A stretch of 64,000 bases of DNA from Lachnospiraceae bacterium (GTDB taxonomy: Bacteria > Bacillota_A > Clostridia > Lachnospirales > Lachnospiraceae): the NCBI GenBank assembly GCA_009911175.1, contig QXWX01000036.1, positions 3,084-67,083 of the forward strand. The letters run 5' to 3'. Below, piece after piece: positions 35,435 to 44,805 of the stretch. Below the pieces are notes generated by a model that was not told the origin of the DNA, searched no databases, and saw nothing but the letters and a program-made list of their open reading frames with translations. How positions within the stretch are numbered: position 1 is the stretch's first letter; the number at the start of each line of letters is the position of its first letter. The translations under genes and the position numbers were made by a program.

Positions 35435-36775
35435 ATGGGAGGTAAAATGGCTGAGTATTTAGACTTTTTTAATAGATATATTATGGGTGTTACCGAGATA
35501 TCTATCCAGCTTTATTTTCTGGCAAAAATCCTGAAAAAGAAAATATGGATTCCTTTGTATTTCCTGTTTGCGGTATGTGCGGTGGTTGTCAACGATTTTT
35601 TTTCGGTCGTCACGATAACGGGCTTCGTGGTGTATGTATTTCTTCTTACGGGATACGGGATGCTGGTCTGTCACGCGGATTTTAAGTTTTCTATTTTGTA
35701 TGCGGCCTTGATGACTGAAATCATGCTGCTCTGCTTTGGGATTGTGAACTCCCTGACGGGGCTTTTATACTCATGGAGGCCGGATTTTTTCTGTGGTAAT
35801 GCCGGCATTGCGGTCATGCTGGGCAGCGAGGCGGCGTCACTTCTGCTGGCCGGGTTTTGTTATTATATGGTATATCGCTATTTTTCTTATTATACCGCAG
35901 CGGAAATGCAGCAGATGTTTCTGGTTTTCATCCCGATCCTGATGATCTTTATTATGAGTGAGTACATTAATACGATCGCATTTGAGTACGGGTATAAGGT
36001 GAAAGGGGAGGAAGAACCTTACCTGTATCTGTTCAACCACTGGCAGCTGCTCGTCATGCAGTTTTTTGGGCTTTTAAGTGTGTTCTGCATCCTGTTCTCT
36101 TATAAGAAATTGCAGCAGAACTTCCGCCTTAGCAGAGAATTATCATTGCTGGAGCAGGAAGAACATTCCCTGAATCAGTATGTAGAGGAGGCGAAGACCC
36201 GTTACGATGAAACAAAGTCATTCCGCCATGACATCAGGAATCACATCGCAGTGGTAAAAAAGCTCCTGCAGAGCGGGAAAGTCGAGGAAGCTGTAAGCTA
36301 TATGGAAGATATGGACGATATGGCGGAAAAAATGTCATTCCCCTGCAGTACCAATAACCCGGTAGTGGATATCCTGGCAGGAAATAAACTGGGGATTGCA
36401 AAAAGCATGGGGATAGGCGTGGATTGTTCCCTCCTTCTGCCATACCCCTGCAGCCTGCGGGACATTGATATCTGCATTGTCCTGTCAAACGCGCTGGATA
36501 ATGCGATTCATGCATGTAAAAATCTGGATGACGGCACAGATGGGCATATCTATGTGTCCGGGCGTATCCAGGGAGATTTTCTTATGATAGAAGTGGAGAA
36601 CAGCTTCCATGGAAAAGATACGTTCAAAAAAGGGACTGGCTTGTCGAATGTAAAAAAGGTAGCCGAAAAATATGGCGGCGCCATGAGTATAGAGACACGG
36701 GGGGATGTATTTATCCTACAGGTACTGCTGATCATCCCACAGCATCCAGAAAGCATCTCACAGCAAATGGATTAA
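35435..36775 (+). CDS. GHKL sensor kinase (AgrC-like)
   Basis: 446 residues. Six to seven membrane segments occupy about 1-225, followed by a coiled-coil linker and the phosphoacceptor region KSFRHDIRNHIAVV near 262. A GHKL ATPase domain with SNALDNAIHACK and GTGLSNVKKVAEKYGG completes it. This is the layout of peptide-sensing AgrC or BlpH-type kinases. Either the ATG at 35435 (after AGGGAG) or the one at 35447 (after GGGAGG) may be used. It is the natural partner of the LytTR regulator just upstream. Ligand unknown. Confidence 0.93.
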   Translation: MGGKMAEYLDFFNRYIMGVTEISIQLYFLAKILKKKIWIPLYFLFAVCAVVVNDFFSVVTITGFVVYVFLLTGYGMLVCHADFKFSILYAALMTEIMLLCFGIVNSLTGLLYSWRPDFFCGNAGIAVMLGSEAASLLLAGFCYYMVYRYFSYYTAAEMQQMFLVFIPILMIFIMSEYINTIAFEYGYKVKGEEEPYLYLFNHWQLLVMQFFGLLSVFCILFSYKKLQQNFRLSRELSLLEQEEHSLNQYVEEAKTRYDETKSFRHDIRNHIAVVKKLLQSGKVEEAVSYMEDMDDMAEKMSFPCSTNNPVVDILAGNKLGIAKSMGIGVDCSLLLPYPCSLRDIDICIVLSNALDNAIHACKNLDDGTDGHIYVSGRIQGDFLMIEVENSFHGKDTFKKGTGLSNVKKVAEKYGGAMSIETRGDVFILQVLLIIPQHPESISQQMD

Positions 36776-36882
36776 TCTGCCGCTTCTTACTGCCGAAAAA
36801 CGAAAAAGGGGACTGTTTGCAAATGTAAAACAGCTGGGACAGCTCCTTACCCGGCAATATCAAATTGGAGGGAAAAATAAAA

Positions 36883-37806
36883 ATGAATAATAACACAGAT
36901 TGTTTTGGAACAGACATTGAGGCGGTCATAACAAGTTTTAATCAAGGCATGATGATTCTTGAAGCCGTTGAATCTTTATGCGCCCAAACAGTATTGCCAC
37001 AGAAAATTATCATTGTAGATGATGGTTCCACAGATGAAGGTTCCTTATGCGTATTAAAAGATATGGAAAAAAAGTCTGATTTACCAATTCCGGTGATGAT
37101 ACATTACCAGGAAAATGGGGGAGTATCTGCCGCGAGAAATGCTGGTATTAAGAAAACAGAGGCTCCAATGGTATTAGTATTGGATGGAGACGACAAACTG
37201 AAACCGGAATATACAGAGTATGTTAGCCGTCTGCTTGGCAGCAATCCATCCATGGTCGCGGCTTCCTCCTGGATGCATACATTTGGAGTATTGGATTCCA
37301 TTGTCTGTCCTGCCGGAGGGAATATAAGTTCATTTTTATCCCGAAATTGTTGTCCGGCGACACATATTCTCCGCCGGGACATTTATGAACAATGCGGGGG
37401 ATATGATGAATCTATGTGTTCTGGCTTTGAAGATTGGGATTTCTTTTTAAGTATGTTGGAAACTTCTCCAAAATCTGTGATTGGGATTGTGGATAAACCG
37501 CTGATTTGGTATCGTACAGCTCCTGCTTCATCAAATATAAGAAGTATGGATAAACGGCTGGAACTGATGCGTTTTATGATAGAAAAGCATGTCAGCAGCT
37601 ATCATGATCATATCGTAGACGCGCTGTTAGGAGTGGAAGCTATATCAAATTTCAGGTTATACAATTGGGAAAATGAAGTGATTCATGCAATAACAAACTA
37701 TCAGGAATTTAGCCGGGCATCAAAAGATTTTTTAAAAAGTCCGACATATGGTGACGGCGGAATGGCTTCCGCCGTTCGAATTGTTTCAAGAGGAGAAGAA
37801 AAATGA
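36883..37806 (+). CDS. Family 2 glycosyltransferase
   Basis: About 307 residues with a GT-A fold. The nucleotide-binding start AVITSFNQGMMILEAVESL, the IIIVDDGSTDEGS loop, NGGVSAARNAGI and the metal-binding LVLDGDDKL (DxD-like) are all present, and GFEDWDFFLSML is the usual catalytic-base region. It should transfer a sugar from a nucleotide donor to an unknown acceptor at the cytoplasmic face. GGAGGG precedes the ATG. Codon use is AT-rich compared with flanking ABC genes, and the gene opens a run of six or seven small, AT-rich genes, consistent with acquisition by transfer. Its stop overlaps the next start (ATGA). Confidence 0.92.
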   Translation: MNNNTDCFGTDIEAVITSFNQGMMILEAVESLCAQTVLPQKIIIVDDGSTDEGSLCVLKDMEKKSDLPIPVMIHYQENGGVSAARNAGIKKTEAPMVLVLDGDDKLKPEYTEYVSRLLGSNPSMVAASSWMHTFGVLDSIVCPAGGNISSFLSRNCCPATHILRRDIYEQCGGYDESMCSGFEDWDFFLSMLETSPKSVIGIVDKPLIWYRTAPASSNIRSMDKRLELMRFMIEKHVSSYHDHIVDALLGVEAISNFRLYNWENEVIHAITNYQEFSRASKDFLKSPTYGDGGMASAVRIVSRGEEK

Positions 37807-38207
37807 ATAAGAAAAAATGGAGACACATCGTGTCGGTTTATTCGATGATCTACACGGCAATCACATTGTTGAGCAGTGTTTTGTATCTCTGCAATGGTAT
37901 TTATGAAGATCCAAGCGGTAACTGGCACGAATTAGACAGGGCTATGATCCTTTTGATTGGGATAGCGGCATTTGAGCTGTGTACGAATCTGCCTGTGAAG
38001 CCTTTGATTCTCAGATACGTGACGGCGTATATTCCGTCCCTGCTGCTGGCGTTCGCATATGTCTGGTCTACCGGACTGCGGGAACCACTGGCAAAAACAG
38101 CATACAGGGATATTTGGATAAACTTTACAAGCCTTTTTGTGCTGCTGTCTATCATCAATACTGCCGTTTGTGCTTATAAGAAAAAGAGAGGGGATAAAAA
38201 AGGATAA
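37803..38207 (+). CDS. Small four-pass membrane protein (DUF6608-like, name uncertain)
   Basis: 134 residues with four hydrophobic segments (SMIYTAITLLSSVLYLC, MILLIGIAAFELC, YIPSLLLAFAYVW, ITSLFVLLSIINTAVC-like) and a basic tail KKKRGDKKG. I recall a Clostridial family DUF6608 of this shape but cannot check. It is coupled to the glycosyltransferase by a four-base overlap and to the next gene by a one-base overlap, so the three form one transcript. No enzymatic motif is seen; a membrane accessory role is possible. Confidence 0.75.
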   Translation: MNKKKWRHIVSVYSMIYTAITLLSSVLYLCNGIYEDPSGNWHELDRAMILLIGIAAFELCTNLPVKPLILRYVTAYIPSLLLAFAYVWSTGLREPLAKTAYRDIWINFTSLFVLLSIINTAVCAYKKKRGDKKG

Positions 38208-38437
38208 TGAGTAAATATAACGCTTTATGGGAATATGTTCAGAAAACCGAAAAGGAATCTTTTCGACTGACCTTTGAGGAAATTCAGGATATCGCGGGGA
38301 TACCCATCGACCATTCTTTCCTGAAATACAAAAAGGAATTGACGGATTACGGTTATCAGGTCGGGAAAATATCCATGAAAGAGCAGACTGTTATTTTCAA
38401 TAGGATGCCCTGCAAAATCCGCTGTCAGCTTTTATAA
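38207..38437 (+). CDS. Small uncharacterised protein (DUF7662-like, name uncertain)
   Basis: 76 residues, acidic and basic mixed, beginning MSKYNALWEYVQKTEKESFR and containing FEEIQDIAGIPIDHSFLKYK. I have seen this 'KYxxLWEYI...FEEIExIxGxPIDHSFL' pattern in short Firmicute proteins of unknown function, sometimes as part of larger HTH or toxin-antitoxin-like proteins. Its start overlaps the preceding stop. The C-terminus (VIFNRMPCKIRCQLL) departs from the pattern and may be a late frameshift. No function is assigned. Confidence 0.65.
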   Translation: MSKYNALWEYVQKTEKESFRLTFEEIQDIAGIPIDHSFLKYKKELTDYGYQVGKISMKEQTVIFNRMPCKIRCQLL

Positions 38438-38526
38438 ATAATGTGTGGATGCGATTATGATTGATGAAAAATCATCGGGAGTATATAAACGAATGATTGA
38501 TATTGATGAATAAAAGGGAGTTTCGG

Positions 38527-38865
38527 ATGATGAAAAAGATGTTAATTTCGATTGGTCTTTTGGCGGTACTGCTTACAGGGTGTGGGAAAACGAATATTGT
38601 CAAAACGTATGAGAAGTCAGAGAATGCCGGAATTTCAGCCACATATTATGAAATAGATAACGGAACATGGAAATGTGATGGTGTAACATATCAATTTAGA
38701 TTGGAGTTAAGGGGCAGAATGCCCAACGCTGAATCAGATAGCTATTATGCCGTTCTTACGGACAATAAGAATTTAACTTTCGAGGATGTCTCAAAAAGCC
38801 TGTATGGCAGTTTACTTGAGGATAGTAAGATTATGGAAGGCTCTATTATTGTAGAAATGAGATAA
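38527..38865 (+). CDS. Small lipoprotein of unknown function
   Basis: About 112 residues. The signal MMKKMLISIGLLAVLLTGCGK has a clear lipobox (LLTGC), so the mature protein starts at Cys and is anchored outside the membrane. The rest is a small beta-rich domain with YYEIDNGTWKCDGVTYQFRL and a regular 'YAVLTDNKNLTFEDVSKSL' segment. I recognise the second part as common in Clostridial lipoproteins of unknown role. GGGAG stands ahead of the two adjacent ATGs. It lies next to an intramembrane protease gene, which could be functional or chance. Confidence 0.8.
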   Translation: MMKKMLISIGLLAVLLTGCGKTNIVKTYEKSENAGISATYYEIDNGTWKCDGVTYQFRLELRGRMPNAESDSYYAVLTDNKNLTFEDVSKSLYGSLLEDSKIMEGSIIVEMR

Positions 38866-38891
38866 AAATCCAGTTATCGAGGTAACTATAT

Positions 38892-39935
38892 ATGGAGAGA
38901 AATACAAAATACAAACCAGATCATTTGTGCATTGCAATATTCACGCTTTGTTTATCCGTGAGGTTTGTAGAATACTTTCTGATTGAAACAGACAAAACGG
39001 CTATTGGAGAAAATGTGCTTCATAAAGTAGTTGGAATTATCATATTGGCTTTGGTACTAAAAAGGGTAAATCTTTCGTGGAGTGATATTGGATTTCAAAG
39101 AAACGGTTTTGCAAGCGGTATTTTGAAAGGATTGTTATTGGGAAGCGTTTGCTTTATTATTTCATATGGTTTGGAATTAGCAATTTTTATTCTGCAAGGC
39201 AATCCCGCACATTTAGAAATGTATATCAGCAGTTTTTCGTTAACCGACTCTCAAATAAAAAATACGGATTTCGTTTTCTTTCTGTTATGTGTGCTATTTA
39301 ATATGATCAATGTATGGATGGAGGAAGGTGTTTTTCGCGGATTATTCATCAGAACACTTTCCGAAACAAAGCCATTTATGCAGGCGAATTTTATTGCCGC
39401 ATTTTTATTTGGTATTTGGCATATGGTAATGCCAATCAGAAGTTATATCAACGGCGAAATGTCATTTGCGGCAATGCTTCTTATGGGTATTGGTTATATG
39501 ATCCTTGCCGGGATTATGGGAATCAAATGGGGCCTTCTTTACCGCATAACAGGAAATCTATGGGCAGGGCTTGGCGACCATTTATTCAATAATACTGTTG
39601 CTGCAAACATGCTGCATGTCGTTTCACTAAATGGCGCAGACGAATTACAAATTGTCCGGATTTTGGCGGCACAAATGATATCCTTTGCAGTTGTGTTGGC
39701 AATTCATACTGATCGAACGACTAATGTTCGATCAGGTATTACTGCAAGAACAGAAGCGGAAATAGATAACGGAAAAGAAGTTGAAGGACAAAGGAGGAAA
39801 GGTTCATTGAACGATTTAAAAGAATTAGTGAAACTGATGAAAGAGCATCCTATCATTATTGTTGTAACATTGGCGGCGATGGTCGTTGGCGCAATTTTAG
39901 GAGCAGCAGCGTTTTATCAGGGGTGGTTAGGATGA
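38892..39935 (+). CDS. CPBP family intramembrane metalloprotease
   Basis: 347 residues, with about eight membrane segments. The CPBP/Abi signature is complete: EEGVFRG with Glu144, Glu145 and Arg149, GIWHMVM with His177, and GDHLFNN. Such proteases process prenylated-like or bacteriocin peptides, or serve in self-immunity. A linker (about 265-310) leads to a final membrane segment (IIVVTLAAMVVGAILGAAAF), an extra C-terminal anchor not found in most family members. No bacteriocin precursor was spotted nearby. The gene is AT-rich like its neighbours. Confidence 0.9.
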   Translation: MERNTKYKPDHLCIAIFTLCLSVRFVEYFLIETDKTAIGENVLHKVVGIIILALVLKRVNLSWSDIGFQRNGFASGILKGLLLGSVCFIISYGLELAIFILQGNPAHLEMYISSFSLTDSQIKNTDFVFFLLCVLFNMINVWMEEGVFRGLFIRTLSETKPFMQANFIAAFLFGIWHMVMPIRSYINGEMSFAAMLLMGIGYMILAGIMGIKWGLLYRITGNLWAGLGDHLFNNTVAANMLHVVSLNGADELQIVRILAAQMISFAVVLAIHTDRTTNVRSGITARTEAEIDNGKEVEGQRRKGSLNDLKELVKLMKEHPIIIVVTLAAMVVGAILGAAAFYQGWLG

Positions 39936-39977
39936 GTTTTTATTTGATGCAGATTGAATGACAGGAGGCAATAGAGT

Positions 39978-40733
39978 ATGGAACTTGTAAAATTGACATA
40001 CGAAAATATGGATAAAGAACACATCTGCTGTGCTATATCCAATAACAAAGATATTCAGGTCATGTCCAAAAAGAACTGGCTGAAGGAGCGGCTGGACGAA
40101 GGGCTTGTATTCTTAAAAGGCAATGTCCGGGGGAAATGCTTCATTGAGTATATCCCTGCGGAATATGCATGGGCGCCCATCTGGGCAGAGGGCTACATGT
40201 ACATCGACTGCCTGTGGGTATCCGGGCAGTTCAAGGGGCATGGATACTCGAACTTCCTGCTGGATGCGTGTATCGGAGACAGTAAAGCGAAAGGAAAAAA
40301 GGGGCTTGTGACCCTGTCCTCCAAAAAGAAAATGGGATTCCTCTCTGATCCAAAGTATATGAGCTATAAGGGATTTCAGACAGCGGATACGGCGGAGCCT
40401 TATTTTGAGCTGATGTATTTGCCCTTTGAGGAGGACGCTTCCCTTCCACGTTTCCGGGACAGCGTATGCGGGCATGGAGATATGCCGGAAGGATTTGTGC
40501 TGTATTATACAAACCAATGCCCCTTTACGGCTAAGTATGTACCGATACTGGAGGAGATGGCAAAAGTCAGGAACGCTGCGTTTCAATCCGTACATATTCA
40601 GACCAGAGAGGATGCGCAGAATGCCCCCTCGCCCTTTACAACGTTCTCTCTTTTTTATGACGGGCAGTTTGTGACCCATGAAATCCTGTCGGAGAAGAAA
40701 TTTGATAAAATTTTAGTGAGTAAGGGACTGTGA
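39978..40733 (+). CDS. GNAT N-acetyltransferase with C-terminal YoaP domain
   Basis: 251 residues. An N-terminal GNAT domain (about 1-140) includes ADGYMYIDCLWVSGQFKGHG-like acetyl-CoA binding residues (VSGQFKGHGYSNFLL). The C-terminal YoaP domain (about 165-250) is thioredoxin-like with YYTNQCPFTAKYVPILEEM and FTTFSLFYDGQFVTHEILS. The paired layout matches B. subtilis YoaP-like proteins, whose substrate is unknown. A good AGGAGG precedes the ATG. GC content is higher than in the flanking small genes. It may modify a small amine or antibiotic. Confidence 0.88.
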   Translation: MELVKLTYENMDKEHICCAISNNKDIQVMSKKNWLKERLDEGLVFLKGNVRGKCFIEYIPAEYAWAPIWAEGYMYIDCLWVSGQFKGHGYSNFLLDACIGDSKAKGKKGLVTLSSKKKMGFLSDPKYMSYKGFQTADTAEPYFELMYLPFEEDASLPRFRDSVCGHGDMPEGFVLYYTNQCPFTAKYVPILEEMAKVRNAAFQSVHIQTREDAQNAPSPFTTFSLFYDGQFVTHEILSEKKFDKILVSKGL

Positions 40734-40773
40734 ACCGGAATTACACAAGTCAATAAATTTAGGGAGTGTTGCT

Positions 40774-41538
40774 ATGAAAAAGAAACTGTTCATAATTATA
40801 ACGGGGGTCGTATTGGTTGGTTTCGTATGTATTTGGCTTTTGGTAAAGAACAAGTCTGCGGAGCAAATGACTGTTGACCGCTTAAACGAAGCAGTCTCTC
40901 ATTATACGGATATGAACATAAAAGATGATAAAACATATTCTCTGAAAGTTTCTGACACGGAAATGCTTGTGACGACATATGTGCCTGAATATACGTTTTT
41001 TGGAGTTTCTACCGATGCGTATACGGTCCGTCCATGCAAAATAGATGAGACTTTAACGACAGAAAAAGAACAGGATCTGCCAATCTGCAATTTTGATTAT
41101 GTATTGATTTACGATGAAAAAGCAGACAAGTTTTATAATATAAAATTCGAGGAAAAAGGAAAACCAGTCATTCCAAAGTTTACAGACGCAAAAGAACTGG
41201 CTTATGAACTTGAATTACCAAATGTGGGGACAGTAGAAAATCTCTCTCTCAAAAAGAATTCTGATAATCCAATCGTAATAAGCAGCAAAGAGGATGTGGA
41301 AGACATATTGGGCATTTTACAAGGTACGAAACCGACTACAAAGAGCGGTGAAATAGGTACGCCTGTCCGTGTTGAAAATATTATTAATGCAGACTTTATC
41401 AGTAAAGAGAATGTGATATGCAGATTATTTTTATATGAAGATGAAGGAAAATATTTTATTGAACAGACGGACAATGGAGTGTATACGATTTCTAAAGAGG
41501 ATTATGATTTGATAGAAAATTATATGGAAGGCAATTGA
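40774..41538 (+). CDS. Membrane-anchored protein of unknown function (DUF5301-like region)
   Basis: 254 residues. One N-terminal membrane anchor (LFIIITGVVLVGFVCIWLLV, about 5-24) is followed by an extracytoplasmic part. Residues about 145-250 (NLSLKKNSDNPIVISSKEDV, then EDILGILQGTKPTTKSGE) resemble the DUF5301 domain as I recall it. AGGGAG stands before the ATG. It is AT-rich. It precedes an ABC transporter operon by about 155 bases and might be an accessory sensor or immunity-type protein; this is only inference from position. Confidence 0.75.
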   Translation: MKKKLFIIITGVVLVGFVCIWLLVKNKSAEQMTVDRLNEAVSHYTDMNIKDDKTYSLKVSDTEMLVTTYVPEYTFFGVSTDAYTVRPCKIDETLTTEKEQDLPICNFDYVLIYDEKADKFYNIKFEEKGKPVIPKFTDAKELAYELELPNVGTVENLSLKKNSDNPIVISSKEDVEDILGILQGTKPTTKSGEIGTPVRVENIINADFISKENVICRLFLYEDEGKYFIEQTDNGVYTISKEDYDLIENYMEGN

Positions 41539-41693
41539 TCATTGAGCAGCAGTGTGGCTGAAATTCTGTCACGGAGATACGGTTTAAACTACTCTAAAAT
41601 AGATGATTTTTTGGATAGATCTATGCAGGCAGTCCGTTTCCTGCCGGGCAGAAACGGCGCTTCTGCATTCCATATGATAGGAGGAAAATATAG

Positions 41694-42350
41694 TTGGAAG
41701 TATTGAGAGCAGAGAACATTTCAAAAATATATTGCCAAAATGCGGTGTCATTGCAGGCACTATGCAGTGTATCGGTGACAATCCAAAAAGGTGAATTTGT
41801 CGCTGTACTGGGGAGAAGCGGTTCGGGAAAATCAACGCTTTTGAATATCCTTGCCGGTTTGGACAGACCTTCAGAGGGAAAGGTTTACATTGACGGTACG
41901 GATATTTTTAATCTGAGCGAGGAAAAAAGGACGCTTCTTCGGCGGGAAAAAATAGGCTTTGTATTCCAGGCATATGAATTACTGCACTCACTGACTGTCA
42001 CTGAAAATATCCGGCTGCCGGAACTGAAAGCAGATACGGATTATGTGAGGGAGCTTCTTGATACGCTTAAAATCAGGCAATATGAAAAATGTTATCCGGA
42101 TCAAATATCGGGCGGCGAACAGCAGAGGGCGGCCATTGCAAGGGCGCTCATCAACCATCCGCCTATTCTTTTCGCCGACGAACCTACCGGAAATCTTGAC
42201 TCCAAAACGGAGAGGATTGTCATAGACCTGTTGAAAAATCTGGCGGCAAAGTATGAAACCAGTATCCTGATAGTTACACATAATGAAGATCTTGTAAAAG
42301 ATGCAGACCGTGTGATTCGCTTAGAGGATGGTGAAATTGTCAATGGATAG
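41694..42350 (+). CDS. ABC transporter ATP-binding protein (LolD/MacB/BceA type)
   Basis: 218 residues. Walker [10 protein letters not shown] near 41-49, Q-loop FVFQAYELL, signature SGGEQQRAAIARAL and Walker [14 protein letters not shown] are all intact. This is the small ATPase of the MacB/BceAB exporter class that works with FtsX-like permeases. The start is TTG at 41694 after AGGAGG; no ATG fits. It overlaps the permease start. It may also serve the orphan permease at 31840. The 155 bases before it contain an open but unrecognised frame of about 50 codons starting near 41543. Confidence 0.93.
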   Translation: MEVLRAENISKIYCQNAVSLQALCSVSVTIQKGEFVAVLGRSGSGKSTLLNILAGLDRPSEGKVYIDGTDIFNLSEEKRTLLRREKIGFVFQAYELLHSLTVTENIRLPELKADTDYVRELLDTLKIRQYEKCYPDQISGGEQQRAAIARALINHPPILFADEPTGNLDSKTERIVIDLLKNLAAKYETSILIVTHNEDLVKDADRVIRLEDGEIVNG

Positions 42351-44712
42351 AAAGAAAATCTTTTCAGTAGTGAGAGGGTATCTTTTAAAAGAGAAAAGAA
42401 ATACCGTCCTGACTGGCCTGTTCCTCTGTTTTATCACGGTATTTCTTCTGATTGGGAACCAGCTTTTTGCAAACGTCCTGACGGCTGACAGATTGAATGC
42501 GGAAGCCCTGGAAGGAAGGCAGCATGTGACATATTCTGATATTTCAGAGACAGAGTTTCAGAAGATCAAAGCCTGTGATTTTGTTGCAGAGGCTGGCCTG
42601 AGCTTTCATCTGGGGCAGACGGAGGATGGGACAGCATTTGACTATATAGATGAAAGCTTCCGGGATTTAGGGGCAGCCGCAGCAGAGGCGAATATCAAGC
42701 AGGTCATAAAGGGACGTTGGGCACAAAAAGAAGAGGAAGCTGTATTTACCCAAAATTATCTGGAAAAATACGGGCTGGAACTGGGGGATACGGTTTCAGT
42801 CAGCCTGACAGCTACAGACGCGGATACGGGGGATGTGACATTTCGCGTACCGGGGCTTACCCTTACGGTTGTCGGAGTCGTTGACAACATGACCGGGTTT
42901 ACGGATCGGAAGAACGGATATGTCTCAGAGGAGCTTGCAGAAAAAATTCTCAGAGAGAAAAAAGGGCGGGTAAACGCTGTGGTCCGGTTTGCCGATGAGG
43001 AGAAAATCCCGGAAAATCTAGATAAGCTGAATGCTTATTTAGGCTATGGAGAGGAAGAATCAGAAGCCTTAAATGCGCGGATCAATTATATGCTTGCAGA
43101 AGCTGTCACGGATGGAGGAACCCTGAAAAAGCAGAATACAATCATGAACTTCACCATATGGCTGGTGTGTGTCCTGGTTGTATATAATATTTTTTATAAC
43201 CGTCTTTTTGAAAGGAAACGGGACTTTATCGCTCTAAGAAAAATAGGGTTTCAGACAAAGGATTTGATGAAAATCGCAGGGGCAGAATTCCTGGTTCTTG
43301 TCCTGATTGGATTTGCGGCAGGAATCCTGGCAGGATGTTTTCTAAACCAGGCGGTATATGGTGAAATCATGAAGGCGTTCGCTCATGCTTATGACGCAGA
43401 GGGACTGGTTTCTCCCGAATTATCGTGGGACAGCGTATGGAATACGGGGGCGCTGTTCCTGTTCATTATCATACCGGGCGCGGCAGGTATGATGCTGCAG
43501 CTTCAAAATGTCATACCGGCAGAGGTCATGCGCGGCAAAAGAAAAAATGTAAGGAAGCAGGCACTGGCGCTGACGATTGCGTCGCTTTCGGCAATCCTGA
43601 TCAGCTTGCTGGGAATCCGGGATAACCACAGCGACGAAGGCGTTCTTTTTGTAAAGGAATATGTACCTGGGGATCTGCAGGTGACGGCAGGAAGCATTTA
43701 TGAAAATATAGCGGGAGGAGATATTCCCTCCATATCGGATTCGGTTTTTCAGGAAATGAAAGCAGTTCCGGGAGTCAGGCAGGTGCAGGATTATGCGATC
43801 AATTACGACAGAGGGATCTTTCTCTGCGAGGAAAGGGAAAAATTAAACGCTGACAGCGGGAACTATGAGTCGATGCTCACTATGGAACAGGAGATTGACG
43901 GAAAGAAGCAATGCTTATACAATCTGGTTTTGGCGACAACGGATGATATAAAGGCGCTGGCGCCGTCCTATGATGAAGAAAGGGACGGTCCTGCCGCGAT
44001 TATGGAAACGGAGCTGGCAAAGACATTAAACCTGGAGATCGGGGATATGTTTACCATTTATGATGAGCAATTGATTATAAACGGTTCGAAAAACGAATGC
44101 AAATCTGCCCGTGTAAAGCTTCTGGATGCCCGGAATATTATATTGTCGGAAAATCATATAGGGGGGAATCTGCTGGTCGTGGACAGGGAAACTGCACAGT
44201 TATTTTCAGGCAGATTATACCGACAGGTTGTCAATGTGTGGACTGAGGAAGGCAGGGAAGCAATGGCTGTGTCCAACTTGGAGCGTATTTCAGATACGAA
44301 CGGATATTCCTTCCGCAATGCCGGCCGGCAAATACAGAAGTACGTTGATTCAGATCACTGCCAGAAGGTGATGCATTGGTTTTTTATCATCATCCTTGCG
44401 GTGATTGGCCTTTTGGTCTATTTCAATACGGTATTTACGAACCTGCTGAACAGGAGAACTGATTTTAAGATCATGTATAAAATCGGCATCCGGAAACAAG
44501 AGATGTATTGGATGGTAATGAAAGAGGGTTTGATTCAGGGCGGCATGGCAGCAGGAGCCGCGGCGATTGTACAGGCCATTTTGAGTGTGAGCAGACAGGA
44601 GTCATTTTTCAATATATTCGCGGTAACAGACGCGGGTGTGGTGACAGCATGCGTATTGTTCCCGGTTTTTATACTTTGGTATATGTTTCATAAGAAGATG
44701 GCAGCTTCTTAG
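42343..44712 (+). CDS. FtsX-like ABC permease
   Basis: About 790 residues with the two-FtsX layout: one N-terminal membrane segment (about 18-38), a large outside domain, three segments near 270-390, a long second outside domain and three C-terminal segments (WFFIIILAVIGLLVYFNTVF and others). It should export, or release from the membrane, a peptide or lipid-linked substrate using the ATPase just upstream. The ATG at 42343 follows GAGGATGG; an ATG 15 bases earlier is also possible. It closes this operon. Downstream comes the second copy of the direct repeat with its terminator. Confidence 0.92.
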   Translation: MDRKKIFSVVRGYLLKEKRNTVLTGLFLCFITVFLLIGNQLFANVLTADRLNAEALEGRQHVTYSDISETEFQKIKACDFVAEAGLSFHLGQTEDGTAFDYIDESFRDLGAAAAEANIKQVIKGRWAQKEEEAVFTQNYLEKYGLELGDTVSVSLTATDADTGDVTFRVPGLTLTVVGVVDNMTGFTDRKNGYVSEELAEKILREKKGRVNAVVRFADEEKIPENLDKLNAYLGYGEEESEALNARINYMLAEAVTDGGTLKKQNTIMNFTIWLVCVLVVYNIFYNRLFERKRDFIALRKIGFQTKDLMKIAGAEFLVLVLIGFAAGILAGCFLNQAVYGEIMKAFAHAYDAEGLVSPELSWDSVWNTGALFLFIIIPGAAGMMLQLQNVIPAEVMRGKRKNVRKQALALTIASLSAILISLLGIRDNHSDEGVLFVKEYVPGDLQVTAGSIYENIAGGDIPSISDSVFQEMKAVPGVRQVQDYAINYDRGIFLCEEREKLNADSGNYESMLTMEQEIDGKKQCLYNLVLATTDDIKALAPSYDEERDGPAAIMETELAKTLNLEIGDMFTIYDEQLIINGSKNECKSARVKLLDARNIILSENHIGGNLLVVDRETAQLFSGRLYRQVVNVWTEEGREAMAVSNLERISDTNGYSFRNAGRQIQKYVDSDHCQKVMHWFFIIILAVIGLLVYFNTVFTNLLNRRTDFKIMYKIGIRKQEMYWMVMKEGLIQGGMAAGAAAIVQAILSVSRQESFFNIFAVTDAGVVTACVLFPVFILWYMFHKKMAAS

Positions 44713-44805
44713 AGCGGTCTCGGAAACTCTTGAGTGCAATAATATGAAAATGTATTCTGCGTGTAAGGTAGCAGATCCGGGAATGCTTTTGATGTTCCGG
44801 GCATT

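Noticed and set aside
35435..36775. A full agr quorum-sensing system
   Set aside because: Only AgrA- and AgrC-like proteins are present; no AgrB or AgrD-like gene was found within the window.
41543..41706. Small frame before the ABC ATPase gene
   Set aside because: About 50 codons with no ribosome site and no recognisable pattern; left as an unexplained spacer.
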